The position numbers were made by a program, and so were the translations under genes. A stretch of DNA of 64,000 nucleotides from CAJXZP01 sp963974475. Its GTDB lineage: Bacteria; Bacteroidota; Bacteroidia; Flavobacteriales_G; Salibacteraceae. Below are positions 52,353 through 60,792 of this stretch, piece after piece (the first letter of the stretch is position 1; every line of letters begins with the position of its first letter). Below the pieces are notes generated by a model. The model ran no database searches. It was not told the origin of the DNA and saw only the letters and a list, made by a program, of their open reading frames with translations. The stretch covers positions 1-64,000 of the forward strand of contig CAXBCR010000018.1 in assembly GCA_963974475.1 (NCBI GenBank). The letters are read 5' to 3'.

Positions 52353-52862
52353 ATGAAAAATATATCATCACTTACATTGGTTAGCATAATCGGTTTGACA
52401 CTTATTTTCTTGGGCTCTTGTAGTAAAAAAAGCGAACAAGTAGATCTAACTAAAGACGTAGTAGGAACGTATCAAGGAAAGTTAAGCAACAGCGTGACCA
52501 CTGTGCAAGATTCATCTACTGCTGTTATTTCGTATCACAATGATTACACTGTTGAGGTGCATTGTTTTGGCGGTGATTTAGATACCACATTTTTATTAGA
52601 ACTCTATCCGGAAGGAAACGAAATGATGGTATGCGCCACTGGGGATGCATATTACAAAGAATATGGTCATCAAAAATCAAGTCACAACCACATGATGAGT
52701 AATGGAGGAATGATGACTTGGAAAAATCACATGAGCGATGATCACAATGCTACGGATACGCATTATGGTAATTTTGATACACAAACCCATTTCTTTGATT
52801 ACACCATTAAAATGGACGATTCTACAGGGGTTTATACCAAACAATTTAAAGGGTTTAAATAA
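52353..52862 (+). CDS. His/Met-rich lipoprotein, paralog 2
   Basis: The protein has 169 residues, the same length as the gene at 48162. The lipobox is FLGSC. From VDLTKDVVGTYQGKLSNS to HYGNF the two are very similar, and the stretch CATGDAYYKEYG.QKSSHNHMMSNGGMMTW.NHMSDDHNATD differs at only two positions. The C-terminal 25 residues and the signal peptide have diverged more. The pattern points to a duplication kept for a conserved metal-binding-like surface. The promoter regions are unrelated, so the two copies are probably expressed under different conditions. The next gene downstream is an AraC regulator of a metal-associated family. Confidence 0.72.
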   Translation: MKNISSLTLVSIIGLTLIFLGSCSKKSEQVDLTKDVVGTYQGKLSNSVTTVQDSSTAVISYHNDYTVEVHCFGGDLDTTFLLELYPEGNEMMVCATGDAYYKEYGHQKSSHNHMMSNGGMMTWKNHMSDDHNATDTHYGNFDTQTHFFDYTIKMDDSTGVYTKQFKGFK

Positions 52863-52981
52863 AAAGGAATACCCATTGTTTACAGCGGCAAAAATTCAAA
52901 ATTTAAGATGATTCTAAGAATTGTTTTCATAAGAATGATATAATTTTAAGCCTTCAGTAATTTGCTTTTTTGTTTGCTCAA

Positions 52982-53563
52982 ATGATTCGTAAAGAAACTT
53001 TTTATTTAAATAATATGATTGGCAAAAGCTGCATTAAATTAGTGCGGCTTTTTTTTAGTAGAATGGCTAATGTTGAAATTCTTAGCATAGACTTAGGCGA
53101 AGTATCGTTAGAATATGAAGATACTGAAGTAACTAAATCCGTACTGATTAAATGGCTGGATGAATTAGGGTTTACCATTGTGTTGGACCCCAATGTAGAA
53201 ATCGCAGAGCGCACAAAAATAGCTGCGGTTGAATTAATTTATGAGTCTTTAAACAGTAATTCGTTGGTACGTAATTCGGATTACATTAGCGAACGATTAC
53301 AGCTTCCTTACGATAAAATAAGTCGCGTTTTTTCGCAAGTTACCGGAGTAACTTTAGCGAAATACATCATTTTATTGAAAATGGAAAAGGCGAAAGATTT
53401 ACTAATAGGAAATGCGTATACGGTCAGTGAAATTTCATACATGATGGATTATAGCAGTGTCCAGTATTTTAGTAATCAATTTAAACATCATGTAGGCGTA
53501 ACTATTTCTACCTTTAAAGAATCGCCACAAATGTATCGAAAATCATTAGAGAGTCTTCTGTAA
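52982..53563 (+). CDS. AraC-type regulator with degenerate HMA-like N-terminus
   Basis: The protein has 193 residues from the ATG at 52982. Residues about 5-70 align with the HMA-like N-terminal domain of a Bacteroidota AraC family that normally begins with a MVCxRC metal motif. Here this reads MIGKSC, so only the second Cys remains; the following EILSIDLGEVSLEYED and LDELGFTIV segments are kept. The C-terminal two-helix-turn-helix AraC domain spans about 95-190 (LPYDKISRVFSQVTGVTLAKYIILLKMEKAKDLL and VSEISYMMDYSSVQYFSNQFKHHVGVTISTFK). It should activate nearby genes; the operon starting at 53703 is the nearest target. Loss of the Cys pair suggests altered or lost metal sensing. Confidence 0.82.
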   Translation: MIRKETFYLNNMIGKSCIKLVRLFFSRMANVEILSIDLGEVSLEYEDTEVTKSVLIKWLDELGFTIVLDPNVEIAERTKIAAVELIYESLNSNSLVRNSDYISERLQLPYDKISRVFSQVTGVTLAKYIILLKMEKAKDLLIGNAYTVSEISYMMDYSSVQYFSNQFKHHVGVTISTFKESPQMYRKSLESLL

Positions 53564-53611
53564 GGTACTGGTATCAGTTATTAATGGCGTTTTAGTTTCA
53601 ATAACCGGAAT

Positions 53612-53640
53612 TTTACACATCTCTTACCGAAAAGTGTAAA
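53612..53640. promoter_or_regulatory. TTTACAC-N15-GTGTAAA inverted repeat, copy 2
   Basis: Arms TTTACAC (53612-53618) and GTGTAAA (53634-53640), 15-bp spacer with CTTAC in the same position as in copy 1, and an identical AAAAG flank. It lies 62 bp before the PqqD-like gene start at 53703, almost the same distance as copy 1 from its gene. About 20 bp further downstream a TTTCTTTG (-7-like) stretch follows. Confidence 0.75.
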
Positions 53641-53702
53641 AGAAAACTTCAACTATCCCTGTTTCTTTGTATGGAACAATTAAATCTTTAAAATCAAGAA
53701 TT

Positions 53703-53948
53703 ATGAAAGTCAAAAAAAATATTGCCATCAGTGATTCCGGATTTCTATTCAATCCATCTACAGGAGATTCGTATTCTGTAAATCCAATGGGTCAAAAAAT
53801 TTTGAAATTGCTGAAAGAAGGTAAATCCGAAGCGCAAGTAAAAGCGCATATTTTGAATGGATATATGACCGATAACGATGCAGTCGAAAAAGACTTGTAC
53901 GATTTTAAGAACATGTTGGAGAACTATAAAATAATTGACAATGAGTAA
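53703..53948 (+). CDS. PqqD-like small protein (RiPP recognition element fold)
   Basis: The protein has 81 residues from the ATG at 53703 (MKVKKNIAISDSG); a longer frame from 53667 starts with a non-ATG codon inside the promoter region. The pattern FNPSTGDSYSVNPMGQKILKLLKEGKSEAQVKAHILNGYMTDNDAVEKDLYDFKNMLENYKII is that of PqqD, a winged-helix-like fold that binds leader peptides and delivers them to modifying enzymes. Its stop overlaps the start of the ATP-grasp gene by 8 bp, so the two are translationally coupled. Stand-alone PqqD proteins usually mean a ribosomal-peptide pathway, but no precursor peptide gene was found nearby; a carrier-like role is an alternative. Confidence 0.85.
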   Translation: MKVKKNIAISDSGFLFNPSTGDSYSVNPMGQKILKLLKEGKSEAQVKAHILNGYMTDNDAVEKDLYDFKNMLENYKIIDNE

Positions 53949-54990
53949 GCCTAAGTACACCATAGCGGTAACGGGTTTAAATGCCATTGATAGTCCAGGG
54001 CCAGGGCTTGCCGTGATTAGAGCTTTGCGCGATGCGGAGAGTTTTGATGTGCGAATCATCGGATTGTCGTATGAAACCATGGAACCAGGAATTTATATGC
54101 ACGACTTGGTGGACAAAACGTATCAAATTCCATATCCTTCTGCGGGTCAGCAGGTATTGTATGAGCGTTTTGATTACATCAATTCCATTGAGAATTTAGA
54201 TTTTTTGTTCCCCAATTTTGACGCAGAGCTTTTTAATTTCATCAAGATTCAAGGCCAGTTAGAAAAGCAGTTTAACATAAAAATGGTGTTACCTACTTTA
54301 GAACAATTTGAGGCACGCCATAAAGTAAATTTATTTGATTACGGAAAGGAGCACAATATTAAAGTTCCGTTTGCTAAAATGCTTTTTAATACGGCCGAAA
54401 TCCCAAGTCTTACGGAAGAATTTGGATTTCCAATGGTGATTAAAGGAAAGTTTTACGATGCTAAAATTGCCTACACCTCGGACCAAGCCATTCAGCATTT
54501 TAATAAAATAAATGCCCAATGGGGATTGCCGGTAATTATTCAAAAATTTATTCGGGGTTCGGAAGTAAATGTTTGCGGTATTGGCGATGGAACAGGAGCG
54601 CTTTTAGGTGCCGTTCCAATGCGTAAGCTTTACATTACCGATAAAGGGAAAGCTTGGGCCGGTGTGACTTTAGATGATGAAGAGTTAATTCGAGTAACCA
54701 AAGAGTTAGTGAAAGCCACCAAATGGAATGGGCCTTTTGAATTAGAGTTCTTGAAAAACACGGATGACGAGTATTATCTGATTGAAATTAATCCGCGATT
54801 CCCTGCATGGTGTTACCTCACGGTAGGAGCTGGTCAGAATCAAATTGAATCGTTGGTTAATCACGGAATGGGTAAAAAAGTTAAGCCATTTACTTCCTAT
54901 GAGGTAGGCAAAATGTTTATCCGTTACTCACACGATATGATTGTGGATATGAGTGAGTTTGAACAAATATCTACCATCGGAGAGTTATAA
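53941..54990 (+). CDS. ATP-grasp ligase
   Basis: The protein has 349 residues from the ATG at 53941. An N-terminal Rossmann-like pre-ATP-grasp domain (IAVTGLNAIDSPGPGLAVIRALRD) is followed by the ATP-binding lid and loop (FPMVIKGKFYDAKIAYTSDQA, VIIQKFIRGSEVNVCG) and the metal-binding end FELEFLKNTDDEYYLIEINPRFPAW with the acidic and Asn ligands. The type resembles carboxylate-amine ligases and CarB-like enzymes, which activate a carboxylate as acyl phosphate and join it to an amine or thiol. The acceptor is unknown. Overlap with the PqqD-like gene suggests the pair acts on one substrate, possibly presented by that protein. The decarboxylase gene follows 53 bp later. Confidence 0.88.
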   Translation: MSKPKYTIAVTGLNAIDSPGPGLAVIRALRDAESFDVRIIGLSYETMEPGIYMHDLVDKTYQIPYPSAGQQVLYERFDYINSIENLDFLFPNFDAELFNFIKIQGQLEKQFNIKMVLPTLEQFEARHKVNLFDYGKEHNIKVPFAKMLFNTAEIPSLTEEFGFPMVIKGKFYDAKIAYTSDQAIQHFNKINAQWGLPVIIQKFIRGSEVNVCGIGDGTGALLGAVPMRKLYITDKGKAWAGVTLDDEELIRVTKELVKATKWNGPFELEFLKNTDDEYYLIEINPRFPAWCYLTVGAGQNQIESLVNHGMGKKVKPFTSYEVGKMFIRYSHDMIVDMSEFEQISTIGEL

Positions 54991-55043
54991 AAACAATTAA
55001 AAATCCAGTTTTCATTTTACAGAAAACTTCAAAATATTAAATC

Positions 55044-56402
55044 ATGGAAAAGCAACAATATGAAAGACCCATTATAAAACCCTTAAATACTGGGTTGATG
55101 AACAAATTTGGGACTAGAACGGAGTATGCCGCAATGACACACATTGATGGAGTATCCGTTAGCAGTTTGATAGAAGAGCATGGTTCACCACTTTTTGTTT
55201 TATCGGAAAGAAAAATCAGAGAAAATTACCGTAACGCAAAACGAATTTTTGAAACGCGCTATCCAAAGGTGCAATTTGCATGGTCGTACAAAACCAACTA
55301 TTTGAATGCGGTTTGTAATACCTACCATCAAGAGGGTTCTTGGGCAGAGGTAGTGTCTCGTTTTGAGTATGAAAAAGCGATAAACAATGGCGTGCCGGGT
55401 GATAAAATTATTTTTAACGGACCGGATAAAACAGATGAAGATTTGCGTTTATCTATTAAAAATGATTCACCAATTCACATCGACCATTTAGATGAGTTGT
55501 ACCGATTAACAGAAATAGCTACGGAGTTGAATAAAAAACCGAGAGTAGCCATTCGTGTAAATATGGACACAGGTATCTACCCAATGTGGGACCGTTTTGG
55601 GTTCAATTATGAAAACGGACAAGCATGGGATGCGATTAACAAAATAATGGCAGCCGGAAAGTTGAATTTGGTAGGGTTACATTGCCACATCGGAACGTAT
55701 ATGTTGGCCCCAAGTGCCTACGGAGTAGCAGCTAAAAAATTGTCGGAATTAGCTTTAAGTATCAAAAGAAAATTCAATAAATCTATCACCTATTTGGATT
55801 TAGGAGGAGGTTTTGCATCCAAAAACACCTTGAAAGGAGCCTTGGTGCCTGGGGCAGATTCTGTACCTGAATTTCAAGATTATGCAGAGGTAATTTCTTC
55901 GGCTATTTTAAATGCAGGATTTCCAGTAGATGAACTTCCGTACTTGTATTTAGAAACAGGAAGAGCCATGGTAGATGACGCAGGTTACTTATTAGGAAGT
56001 GTGATTTCTAATAAACGTTTATCGGATGGAAGACGCGCTACTATTATGGATTTTGGTGTGAATATCATGTTTACGTCTTTTTGGTTCGACCATAAAATCT
56101 CACCAGCACAAGAATTTGGTAACCATACCGAAGACTGTATTATGTACGGACCTTTATGTATGAATATCGATGTGGTGAGAGAAAATATTACGTTCCCCCC
56201 ACTAAAACCAGGCGACCAGGTTGTTGTGCATCACATGGGTGCTTATAATATTTCACAATCCATGCAGTTTATCTCCTTGCGTCCTGCAATTACTATGATA
56301 GGGCTCGACAAAGAGGTGCATTTAATACGGAAAAGAGAAACTTTAGCGACTTTAGAAAAGGACGAACAGTTACCTACCTATTTGAAAGAGTTTAAACTTT
56401 AA
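55044..56402 (+). CDS. fold-III PLP-dependent decarboxylase (LysA/DapDC-like)
   Basis: The protein has 452 residues. The alanine-racemase-like barrel carries the PLP lysine in FAWSYKTNYL (about residue 80), HCHIGTY for the cofactor phosphate region, and DLGGGFASKNTL. The C-terminal beta domain has the substrate-side ETGRAMVDDAGYLLG segment, the catalytic Cys in YGPLCMNIDV and the GAYNISQSMQF closing motif. All key residues for amino-acid decarboxylation are present. A specific substrate (diaminopimelate, ornithine, arginine or a conjugated amino acid) cannot be named; the 40-residue N-terminal extension differs from plain LysA. Co-transcription with ATP-grasp and PqqD-like genes argues for secondary metabolism rather than lysine synthesis. 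Confidence 0.9.
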   Translation: MEKQQYERPIIKPLNTGLMNKFGTRTEYAAMTHIDGVSVSSLIEEHGSPLFVLSERKIRENYRNAKRIFETRYPKVQFAWSYKTNYLNAVCNTYHQEGSWAEVVSRFEYEKAINNGVPGDKIIFNGPDKTDEDLRLSIKNDSPIHIDHLDELYRLTEIATELNKKPRVAIRVNMDTGIYPMWDRFGFNYENGQAWDAINKIMAAGKLNLVGLHCHIGTYMLAPSAYGVAAKKLSELALSIKRKFNKSITYLDLGGGFASKNTLKGALVPGADSVPEFQDYAEVISSAILNAGFPVDELPYLYLETGRAMVDDAGYLLGSVISNKRLSDGRRATIMDFGVNIMFTSFWFDHKISPAQEFGNHTEDCIMYGPLCMNIDVVRENITFPPLKPGDQVVVHHMGAYNISQSMQFISLRPAITMIGLDKEVHLIRKRETLATLEKDEQLPTYLKEFKL

Positions 56403-56620
56403 AAAGTTTTTCTTTTGAACCTAAGTAGGAATACGTTTCTACGAAGCAAATGTTCCTCTTGATAAGTGGAAGTGATTAAAAAAAGTCGCTTACGTACCAC
56501 CTTTCAGGAGGAGCACTTTCTTTAGGTTTGCATTCTTTAGCCAACACCTAAAATGAACAAGAATAATTAAAGAGAAATAGCAAGACTCACCTAACTTTGA
56601 GGTTTAAATTCAAAAAAATA

Positions 56621-58786
56621 ATGGAAACAAATAGGCTATACAACATACTAGGAATTTACGGCAACGGACTGGTAAATAGTTATTCCCAAATTTTGTTTTC
56701 CAACAACAAAGTGCTTGCGTGGTTGTTAATCATCATAAGTTTTTTTGATGTGGGTGCTGGGTTTAGCGGGGTTTTGGCGGTGCTTATTTCGCAAATCACT
56801 GCCAGCCTTTTCAATTTTAATAAAGAGTTAATTGAAGATGGTGCCTACACCTACAATTCTTTAATGGTGGGTATCGCCTTGGGCATGTTTTATGATTTCA
56901 ACATGTCATTTTTCGTCTTGTTGGCCATCACATCCATTCTTACTTTATTTCTAACGGTTTGGTTCATCATCACGCTTTCTAAAAAAGGATTGCCCTTTTT
57001 AAGTATGCCGTTTTTGGTGGGGATTTGGATTATTATTTTGGGTGCCAATAATTTTTCAGCTTTAGAATTAAATGTCAAGCAAGGTATTTCACTTGCACAC
57101 AATTTCCCAGGTTTATTTGAATCCGTAACCAATGGTATAAGTATCCTTCCCTTTGCGGATGTTATCAAAATGTACTTCCGCTCTTTAGGCGCTATTTTCT
57201 TTCAATACAATGATTTAGCTGGATTAATCATCGCCATTGGAATTTTGGTTTATTCGCGTATAGCATTCGGTTTGTCGTTGTTTGGCTTTAGTATTGGATT
57301 TGGATTTTACGCCTACTTTGGGGGTGATTTTTCCCAATTAATCTATTCGTATATTGGGTTTAATTTCATTTTAACTGCCATTGCTTTAGGCGGGTTCTTT
57401 GTAGTGCCATCTCGGAAATCTTATTTCTTGTTACTGTTTACAATTCCGGTCATTGCGCTGCTTATTAGTGCGCTACACACGTTGTTTTCATATTTTCATT
57501 TACCGTTATATTCATTACCGTTCAATATTGTAACGTTATTGTTTTTGGCCGCTATGGCTACTCGGCACAAGGCTTCAGGAATTGTATTGGTAACACTGCA
57601 ACAGTTTTCGCCCGAAAAAAATCATTACAAATATTTGAACGCGGTTAAACGATTTAGCAACAATACGTATTATTATTTAGGGCTTCCCGTAATGGGGAAA
57701 TGGAGTGTGAGTCAAGGTTACGATGGTGAAATTACACATAAAGGGGAGTGGCAACACGCCTTAGATTTTGATGTAGTGGATGAGGCACAAAGCACGTATG
57801 CCCAACCGGGTACGCAATTGAAAGATTATTACTGTTATGATTTACCCGTTATTGCCCCGGGAAATGGATATGTTACGGAGATTTTAAATGGAATAAAGGA
57901 CAATGAAATAAATCAGGTGGACCTGGAAAATAATTGGGGTAACACCATCATTATTAAACATGGCGAAGGGTTTTATAGTAAACTTTCGCATTTAAAAATG
58001 GATTCTATTGCCGTTGCTATAGGCGACTATGTAACCAAAGGTCAGGTGGTTGCCATGTGCGGAAGTTCAGGTCGTTCGCCAGAGCCTCATTTGCATTTTC
58101 AGTTGCAAACCACTCCGTTTATTGGGTCTAAAACTATTCCGTACCCATTGGCGTATTATTTATCTCAAAAAGGCGATAAGGTCAAATTTAATCAGTTTGA
58201 CGTGCCCAAAGAGAATGAGCAAGTATTCAATGTGCAAACCACTAAATTGCTTACCGATGCATTTCATTTTGTACCGGGCAAAACCATGCTATTGATGGAT
58301 GGACAAGAGAAATTGAAGTGGGAAATTTTTGTGGATTCCGTAAATAGAACCTACATCTATTGCCATAAAACCAAGAGTACGGCTTATTTCGTAAACAACG
58401 GAACCGTGTTTTATTTCACTGATTTCTATGGTAAAACGGGTAGTGTGCTCCATCATTTTTACTACGGAGCGCAAAAGGTACTGTTGGGATATTATAAAAA
58501 CATTGCGCTAGATGATGAAATTATGATTGACGGGTTTTTTAATAAACTAATTACCGGAATTCATGATTTTACAGCCCCATTTTTTCACTATTGTAAGGTG
58601 AAATATCAGATTGAATTTACGGGATGTGATAGTGAGCATCAGCCGGAAGAAATTGATTTTAATTCAAAATGTGTCGCTACTTTGGGTAATCGCATTTATG
58701 AGCAATTTAATTACTCATTTAAATTGAAAGAAGGTAAAATTCATTCGTTTACCATTAACAAGACTAAAACTATTTTATGCAAATAA
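56621..58786 (+). CDS. urea transporter-like membrane protein fused to an M23 peptidase
   Basis: The protein has 721 residues from the ATG at 56621. The N-terminal half (about 1-300) has about ten membrane helices like urea transporters (SLC14/PF03253): LFSNNKVLAWLLII, EDGAYTYNSLMVGIALG corresponding to the usual GLYGFNxxLVG, and GLPFLSMPFLVGIWIIIL. The C-terminal half contains an M23 zinc endopeptidase (about 360-520) with HALDFD, the GNTIIIKHGEGFYSKLSHL strand and EPHLHFQLQ as the last ligands, then a beta-rich tail of about 180 residues. The peptidase should face the periplasm and cut peptide cross-links or a small peptide. The gene lies 218 bp after the decarboxylase and overlaps the next gene by 10 bp. 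Confidence 0.85.
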   Translation: METNRLYNILGIYGNGLVNSYSQILFSNNKVLAWLLIIISFFDVGAGFSGVLAVLISQITASLFNFNKELIEDGAYTYNSLMVGIALGMFYDFNMSFFVLLAITSILTLFLTVWFIITLSKKGLPFLSMPFLVGIWIIILGANNFSALELNVKQGISLAHNFPGLFESVTNGISILPFADVIKMYFRSLGAIFFQYNDLAGLIIAIGILVYSRIAFGLSLFGFSIGFGFYAYFGGDFSQLIYSYIGFNFILTAIALGGFFVVPSRKSYFLLLFTIPVIALLISALHTLFSYFHLPLYSLPFNIVTLLFLAAMATRHKASGIVLVTLQQFSPEKNHYKYLNAVKRFSNNTYYYLGLPVMGKWSVSQGYDGEITHKGEWQHALDFDVVDEAQSTYAQPGTQLKDYYCYDLPVIAPGNGYVTEILNGIKDNEINQVDLENNWGNTIIIKHGEGFYSKLSHLKMDSIAVAIGDYVTKGQVVAMCGSSGRSPEPHLHFQLQTTPFIGSKTIPYPLAYYLSQKGDKVKFNQFDVPKENEQVFNVQTTKLLTDAFHFVPGKTMLLMDGQEKLKWEIFVDSVNRTYIYCHKTKSTAYFVNNGTVFYFTDFYGKTGSVLHHFYYGAQKVLLGYYKNIALDDEIMIDGFFNKLITGIHDFTAPFFHYCKVKYQIEFTGCDSEHQPEEIDFNSKCVATLGNRIYEQFNYSFKLKEGKIHSFTINKTKTILCK

Positions 58787-60096
58787 TACAGGTACCAATA
58801 ATGGTTCTTAAAGGAGCATTTTTATGGCTATTATTTTCTTTAAGTATTTATGCCACCGCGCAAGAAAGCTATAATAAAGTAGATTCAACCACCTATAATT
58901 TATATGCGGCCAAACAATGGAAAGAGCTGACGAATTACGGAAAACAGAACGAACTAGATTACTACTATTTTAACGTTAGAATGGGGGAGGCTAGTTTCCA
59001 ATTGAAACGCTACCTTGACGCTGAAAAGTACTTTTCAAAAGCCATTGCCAACAACGGCACCGAATACGTGAAATCGTATTTGTTTTGGACTTATTTATAC
59101 ATGGGAGAGCGTGATTTAGCCGAACTGGTATTTGACGATTTGGAGGCGCAAACGCAAAAGGATATTGGGTACACTAGAGAAACCATTGAGCAAGTTTACT
59201 TGGAAGGAGGAATAAAAAGCTCATCGGTAGATACTGTGGGGACCTTGTATTACGGGACATTATTCTTGAAACACAGAATAGGCAAAAAGGTTCGGATGAA
59301 TTATGCGTACACGCCATTCAGTTTAAAATCTTCTATTTTTGAAGCCAAGAATAATCAGTTTAATGTATTTGGGAGTTACCTGTTAAACAAGAAATCGGTG
59401 ATTAGCGCAGGGGGCATGTTTTCAAGAATAAATTTCATCGAAAACTATACGAATGAAGATGTGCCTACCAACCAGAATTTCTTGATTACCGATGAGGTAA
59501 CGGATGGTACTAGAAAGTTTTCGGCTAATAGTTATTACCTGCATTATTATTACCGAATGAATCGATGGAAATTTAACGTGAATTTAAATTATACCACACA
59601 AAATGTGGTGGTTAAAAATTCATTAATCACAAAAACTCGATTTAGGTTAAACGATTTTCCGCTGCAAGACCAAGTGCAAACTACCGACACCACCACCTCC
59701 GAGAGTGCTTTAATTCCTTCGGTAGGAGTGAAATATGCGCCCTCTTTTTTAAAGGATAGGGTGTCTATTGGGGTCGATGTTTTTGGAATTTCGTCTTCCA
59801 ATTATCAAGACTTGGAAGTCGTCATAAAACCATCTATTAATGTGTTGATTACCGATAAAATATGGATTAAAGCTTCTTATTTCGAGGTTAGTGAACGTCT
59901 GTTTTCGGATTATACAACCGGTATATTTTATAACACCAATCAACCGACAAAACGTTTTCAATCGACTTTGAGTTACATGATTTCACCAAAATTTATTATT
60001 AAAGGAACGTATATTTATGAAAACGTAATCAACAACTATTACGGATTTACCTATCAATTAAATTCAGCCTTTTTGGGGCTACAAATCAATTTATAA
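58777..60096 (+). CDS. outer-membrane beta-barrel protein with N-terminal TPR region
   Basis: The protein has 439 residues with a signal peptide ending YATAQ; the start may be the second ATG at 58801. About 30-150 are TPR-like helices (AEKYFSKAIANNGTEYVKSYLFWTYLYMGERDLAELVFDDLE). From about 165 the sequence becomes a series of amphipathic strands (LYYGTLFLKHRIGKKVRMNYAYTPFSL ... FQSTLSYMISPKFIIKGTYIYENVINNYYGFTYQL) ending in LQINL, with an aromatic-rich barrel. It resembles YaiO-like barrels in layout. It overlaps the transporter-peptidase gene by 10 bp and is followed 9 bp later by a TPR protein. It is plausibly the exit or entry pore of the system. Confidence 0.78.
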   Translation: MQIIQVPIMVLKGAFLWLLFSLSIYATAQESYNKVDSTTYNLYAAKQWKELTNYGKQNELDYYYFNVRMGEASFQLKRYLDAEKYFSKAIANNGTEYVKSYLFWTYLYMGERDLAELVFDDLEAQTQKDIGYTRETIEQVYLEGGIKSSSVDTVGTLYYGTLFLKHRIGKKVRMNYAYTPFSLKSSIFEAKNNQFNVFGSYLLNKKSVISAGGMFSRINFIENYTNEDVPTNQNFLITDEVTDGTRKFSANSYYLHYYYRMNRWKFNVNLNYTTQNVVVKNSLITKTRFRLNDFPLQDQVQTTDTTTSESALIPSVGVKYAPSFLKDRVSIGVDVFGISSSNYQDLEVVIKPSINVLITDKIWIKASYFEVSERLFSDYTTGIFYNTNQPTKRFQSTLSYMISPKFIIKGTYIYENVINNYYGFTYQLNSAFLGLQINL

Positions 60097-60105
60097 TACA
60101 CCACC

Positions 60106-60708
60106 ATGAAAAACACACTGCTCGTATTATTTGTATTTCTATTGTCAAACCTAGCGTTTGCGCAAACCAAAGAATCCATTGCTTTTCAAAAGAGTTATGA
60201 GTACGAATATAACTTGGATTATACAAAAGCCATTTCATCTTTAGCTAGCGTATACTCTTCTGATTCGTATGCGCAAAACCTGCGTTTGGGATGGTTAAAT
60301 TACATGAATGCCGATTACATTAAATCTAAAACCTATTATGAAAACGCCATCAAGGCAAATCCTAAATCTATTGAAGCAAGATTAGGTTTAGCCAATCCAT
60401 TGGCAGCTCTGCAAAATTGGGATGAGGTTATTCGTTTGTACGAGGAGATTTTGAAAATGTCGGAAAATCATTTTGTAACCAATTACCGATTGGCGTACAT
60501 CTATTACGATAAAAAGAAATTTGAGAAAGCCAATGAATATGCCTCCAAAGTGGCCGTATTTTATCCATTCAATTACGAAAACAACCTGTTATTGGGTAAG
60601 ATTAATATTAGCTTGGGCAACATTACTATAGCGAAGGCGTATTTGAATTTGGCGTTGAATTATAGTCCAGATTCCGAAGAAGTTATCGCTTTGCTTAAGG
60701 TGTTGTAA
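60106..60708 (+). CDS. secreted TPR-repeat protein
   Basis: The protein has 200 residues with a signal peptide ending AFAQ. The remainder is four to five TPR motifs: YTKAISSLASVYSSDSYAQNLRLGWLNYMNADYIKSKTYYENAIKANPKSIEARLGLANPLAALQNWDEVIRLYEEIL and further units. It ends with a completed TPR helix (LNYSPDSEEVIALLKVL). It lies 9 bp downstream of the barrel gene and is followed by a terminator, so it closes the operon. It is probably a periplasmic scaffold that holds the barrel and the M23-transporter fusion together; no enzyme domain is present. Confidence 0.8.
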   Translation: MKNTLLVLFVFLLSNLAFAQTKESIAFQKSYEYEYNLDYTKAISSLASVYSSDSYAQNLRLGWLNYMNADYIKSKTYYENAIKANPKSIEARLGLANPLAALQNWDEVIRLYEEILKMSENHFVTNYRLAYIYYDKKKFEKANEYASKVAVFYPFNYENNLLLGKINISLGNITIAKAYLNLALNYSPDSEEVIALLKVL

Positions 60709-60736
60709 GAACGGATAAAAATATTGAATACGATTT

Positions 60737-60764
60737 AAAAAGCCTTTTGATGAAGGCTTTTTTT
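60737..60764 (+). terminator. rho-independent terminator of the PqqD/UT-M23 array
   Basis: AAAAAGCCTT (60737-60746) pairs with AAGGCTTTTT (60753-60762) around a 6-nt loop and runs into a T-tract, 29 bp after the TPR gene stop. Confidence 0.9.
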
Positions 60765-60792
60765 ATGGCTCAATTGCGGGAAATGGGGAAAT

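Noticed and set aside
56403..56620. RiPP precursor gene between decarboxylase and transporter
   Set aside because: Only very short frames (five to eight codons) lie there, with no leader or core pattern; no precursor was found.
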